The notes under the pieces were generated by a model. It was not told the origin of the DNA and did no database searches. It was given only the letters and a program-made list of their open reading frames with translations. 7,275 nt of DNA from Anammoximicrobium sp032229885 (GTDB lineage Bacteria > Planctomycetota > Planctomycetia > Pirellulales > Pirellulaceae), in the NCBI GenBank assembly GCA_032229885.1, contig JAVYAJ010000419.1, forward strand, positions 1 to 7,275. The letters are read 5' to 3'. The position numbers and the translations under genes are program-made. This document shows, piece by piece, positions 6,330 to 7,275 of this stretch. Positions within the stretch are counted from its first letter, which is position 1. Every line of letters starts with the position of its first letter.

Positions 6330-7136
6330 ATGAACCTACGGACAAGTCTGGCGTGGATGGTCATGGGCGCTGTGTGCGTCCTGTTGACGGGGCCCGATTC
6401 GCTGGCGCAGCCGCCTCGCGACGCGGGCGCCAAACCGGCGCCGGGCCCTGGCGGCGGACCGGGGCCCGGCGGCTGGCCCGGCGGACCCGGCGCATTCGGC
6501 GGCCCGGGCGGCTTTGGTGGTTTTGGCGGCCCAGGATTTTTTGGCGGCTTTGGTGAGCTGAGCGAATTGCTCCGACGACAGGACGTGCGACACGAGCTCG
6601 AGTTGCTGGACGAGCAAGTGGCAAAGCTCGAAAAGCTGGCGGAGGAACGTCGGACGTCGATGCGGGAAATGTTTCAGGGAATTCAGGACATTCCGATGGA
6701 GCGTCGCGGCGACGAATTCCGCGAGCGGGCGCGCAAGGCGCGGCAAGATCTCGAGGACGACATCGGCAAGATCCTGTTGCCCCATCAGATGCGGCGAGCC
6801 AAGCAATTGGTCACGCAACTGCAGATGCGGGGAATGCGCGGCCTGTTGAACGGACCGGTTGCCCAGGACCTGGAATTGACTGCTGCTCAAAAAGAGCAAC
6901 TCCAGGCCCGATCGGCGGAGCTCGAAGAGCAAATCCGCAAAAAGATGGCGGAACTGCGGACGCAATCGCAAGCCGAATTGATGAGACTGCTGACGCCCGC
7001 CCAGCAGGCCAAATGGAAAGAGATGGTCGGCGAGCCGTTCGAGTTCCAGCGAGACGAGCCTCCGCGACGGCCGATCGGACCTGCGGTCCCCGACGGCGCC
7101 GGCGGTCCCGATCGTCCGCGGCAGCGCACGCGTTGA
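6330..7136 (+). CDS. Exported Gly/Pro-rich helical protein with two LTxxQ motifs
   Basis: The protein has 268 residues. Residues 1-26 are a signal peptide (MNLRTSLAWMVMGAVCVLLT core, likely cleavage after SLA or LAQ). Residues 33-75 are almost entirely Gly, Pro and Phe (GGFGGFGGPGFFGGFG). From about 76 to 225 the chain is charged and helical, with LTAAQ at 173-177 and LTPAQ at 211-215, each beginning a helix. LTxxQ motifs are typical of the periplasmic Spy/CpxP family, and the size and signal peptide fit, but the Gly-rich segment is extra and the match is only by motif. Many exported planctomycete proteins of unknown function look like this. A periplasmic chaperone or sensor role is a guess. 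The C-terminal 40 residues are Pro/Arg-rich and probably disordered. It is preceded by a strong ribosome site and a 277-base spacer, so it may be transcribed separately. Confidence 0.87.
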   Translation: MNLRTSLAWMVMGAVCVLLTGPDSLAQPPRDAGAKPAPGPGGGPGPGGWPGGPGAFGGPGGFGGFGGPGFFGGFGELSELLRRQDVRHELELLDEQVAKLEKLAEERRTSMREMFQGIQDIPMERRGDEFRERARKARQDLEDDIGKILLPHQMRRAKQLVTQLQMRGMRGLLNGPVAQDLELTAAQKEQLQARSAELEEQIRKKMAELRTQSQAELMRLLTPAQQAKWKEMVGEPFEFQRDEPPRRPIGPAVPDGAGGPDRPRQRTR

Positions 7137-7198
7137 GCATGGAATCGAGAGCGATTGTTCTGACCGATGAAGAAGGTTTTAGAGTCTTAGTTCGTATC

Positions 7199-7219
7199 AT
7201 GCGCGCACGATGCGCGCAT
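7199..7219 (+). terminator. Probable hairpin terminator after the LTxxQ gene
   Basis: ATGCGCGCA (7199-7207) pairs perfectly with TGCGCGCAT (7211-7219) around a CGA loop: a 9-bp GC-rich stem 62 bases after the stop. The bases after it (CTTGTACACT) are not a true T-run, so termination may be weak or need Rho. Both arms contain the palindrome TGCGCGCA, so the site could also be a protein-binding direct repeat. Confidence 0.45.
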
Positions 7220-7220
7220 C

Positions 7221-7261
7221 TTGTACACTGGTTTGTACACTACACTTTTGGGTTGTTGACA
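7221..7261 (+). promoter_or_regulatory. Paired TTGTACACT sites and a TTGACA box, probably controlling a gene beyond the window
   Basis: TTGTACACT occurs at 7221-7229 and 7233-7241, twelve bases apart, each with the palindrome TGTACA. A perfect -35 box, TTGACA, follows at 7256-7261; its -10 box would fall outside the window. The stretch 7137-7275 is about 45 percent G+C, well below the genes. An operator just upstream of a promoter is the simplest reading. Confidence 0.4.
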
Positions 7262-7275
7262 CTAGATCATGTTAG

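Noticed and set aside
7141..7275. tRNA or other RNA gene at the right edge
   Set aside because: No cloverleaf arms or T-loop sequence can be drawn; only the single 9-bp hairpin is present.

Overview
The window is GC-rich, densely coding on the + strand only, and looks like a bacterial chromosome segment. The mix of proteins (a large protein built from secretin N-terminal modules, Gly-rich exported EF-hand proteins, a HEAT-repeat membrane protein, mostly weak ribosome binding sites) resembles Planctomycetes, perhaps Pirellulales. This is an inference from style: there is no rRNA, tRNA or other phylogenetic marker here.

Layout. (1) Positions 3-3242 hold the 3' part of a very large gene. It has an Ala/Pro/Thr-rich repetitive N-terminal region, a secretin N0/STN-like domain, a chain of about seven complete NolW/secretin_N-like modules plus a final half module, and a Gly-rich tail. 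No secretin beta-barrel domain follows. (2) After 28 bases, 3271-4119 encodes a 282-residue single-span membrane protein with a long coiled coil and two C-terminal HEAT-like repeats, probably in the same operon. (3) 4120-4585 is a gene-free spacer rich in short repeats: an 18-bp unit in three tandem copies that starts over the stop codon of the previous gene, scattered partial copies of it, a hairpin, and a 14-bp direct repeat with a palindromic core. (4) 4631-6052 (or from 4586) encodes an exported protein with seven EF-hand calcium loops. (5) 6053-6329 is a second spacer with a 14-bp palindrome and a hairpin. (6) 6330-7136 encodes an exported Gly/Pro-rich helical protein with two LTxxQ motifs. 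(7) 7137-7275 is visibly richer in A and T and holds a strong hairpin, paired TGTACA sites and a perfect TTGACA box, probably the end of this transcription unit and the control region of a gene beyond the window.

How the genes may work together. All four proteins appear to be membrane-bound or exported, and three of them carry Gly-rich low-complexity segments. A cell-envelope or periplasmic assembly is a reasonable hypothesis: the secretin-N modules and the HEAT protein as protein-protein scaffolds, the EF-hand protein as a calcium-binding partner, and the LTxxQ protein as a possible periplasmic helper. Only the close pairing of the first two genes is directly supported by spacing. No mobile element, CRISPR array or RNA gene was recognised.
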